A DNA stretch of 64,000 nt, from the NCBI GenBank assembly GCA_001939145.1, contig LSRX01001308.1, positions 1 to 64,000 on the forward strand. Reading direction: 5' to 3'. Shown piece by piece: positions 63,552-64,000 of this stretch. The position numbers were made by a program, and so were the translations under genes. This DNA is from Symbiodinium microadriaticum (Eukaryota > Sar > Dinophyceae > Suessiales > Symbiodiniaceae). A model generated the notes under the pieces. That model ran no database searches. It was given only the letters and a program-made list of their open reading frames with translations, and had not been told where the DNA came from. Each line of letters opens with the position of its first letter. The stretch's first letter is position 1.

Positions 63552-64000
63552 GCTGCTTCGAAGCAGAGGCGATCCAGAGCGTGTCTCTGCGGCGGCGAGA
63601 ACTGAAGCTCGGAGTCGGGAGCTCGAGGACGCTAAACCCCCCATGGTTTTGAGGATTCGGATTGGCAGTGCCTGCTAAGATCCAGAGGGTAGAGCTACGG
63701 CTTTACCGGCGGACTCGCACGTCCTCAGGCGAGCAGAGCAGAGCAGCAGCCCAGTTTGAGTGCAGAACATGCGCCTGCTAGAAATTTTCACGAAGCCACC
63801 GCACTTTGTCTACATCATCCGCTGTAGCTGGGATGGAGCCGGGGGCTCAGGGCACACAAGATCCAGCTTCATGCAATTCAATGGTCACTGATTGCCATGC
63901 CATTTCAGTCGCATTCGGCCTCTCAGCAGTCTCGACCAGCCCCTCCCGACACTTCGCAAGAAGAGAGGGGGAGTATCGACGTGAAATGGGCGGTATCCCC
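63552..64000. other. No gene recognised to the window end
   Basis: No supported frame or repeat. Confidence 0.4.

Overview
The window looks like nuclear DNA of a dinoflagellate (a Symbiodinium/Polarella-type alga). The evidence is: GC-rich genes cut into short exons with GC-AG as well as GT-AG introns; plant-type telomere-like TTTAGGG/CCCTAAA tracts scattered in both orientations; abundant broken retroelements of kinds I know from dinoflagellate genomes; and many minisatellites and fold-back arrays. No bacterial-style operon, ribosome binding site, CRISPR array, rRNA or convincing tRNA is visible. There are two assembly gaps (14590-14814 and 46827-47092).

Region 1-11.2 kb is a pile of decayed retroelements. 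A copia-like integrase remnant (+) meets a copia-like protease remnant (-). Retroelement I (about 1735-7130, +) follows, with a gag-like ORF, a domain with the HxD...H...R pattern of 2-oxoglutarate/Fe(II) oxygenases, a C5-methyltransferase-like domain (LELFCGSAG and PPCGT motifs), reverse transcriptase and RNase H. All of it is frameshifted. Next come a CCHC gag remnant (-), a copia gag remnant (+), a second oxygenase-like remnant (-) and a Pif1-like helicase remnant (+). Region 11.2-13.4 kb is almost pure repeat: a 75-bp tandem array, 10-bp minisatellites, short palindromes and two fold-back structures.

Region 13.4-23 kb is mostly non-coding, with a 590-bp telomere-like array, a GSK3-like kinase remnant whose DFG reads AFG, and scattered possible exons. 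Region 23.04-30.70 kb is Retroelement II, a tyrosine-recombinase (DIRS/PAT/Ngaro-like) element. It has diagnostic split direct repeats (A1 ... B1-A2-B2), gag, RT, an RNase H that appears interrupted by a methyltransferase-like domain, and a recombinase ORF. It lies between telomere-like tracts.

Region 31-64 kb carries host genes in pieces on the + strand: an RRS1-like ribosome-biogenesis gene (32.3-34.8 kb) with a large intron filled by a fold-back minisatellite; a HAD-superfamily phosphatase-like gene (41.66-43.08 kb) with several GC-AG introns; a leucine-rich-repeat gene and a charged K/E-rich region (48.3-50.4 kb); an ALYGLQ-repeat (OPR-like) gene (60.4-61.4 kb); and a plant-type TrmB tRNA m7G methyltransferase gene (61.6-62.86 kb). 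Two satellites and a large palindrome occupy 58.7-59.97 kb. Most of the rest is intergenic or intronic sequence in which I recognise nothing.

The most interesting system is Retroelement I's apparent DNA-modification cassette (oxygenase-like plus C5-methyltransferase-like, next to RT and RNase H). The oxygenase-like signature recurs in a second remnant in the same window. This matters because dinoflagellate DNA is rich in modified pyrimidines.
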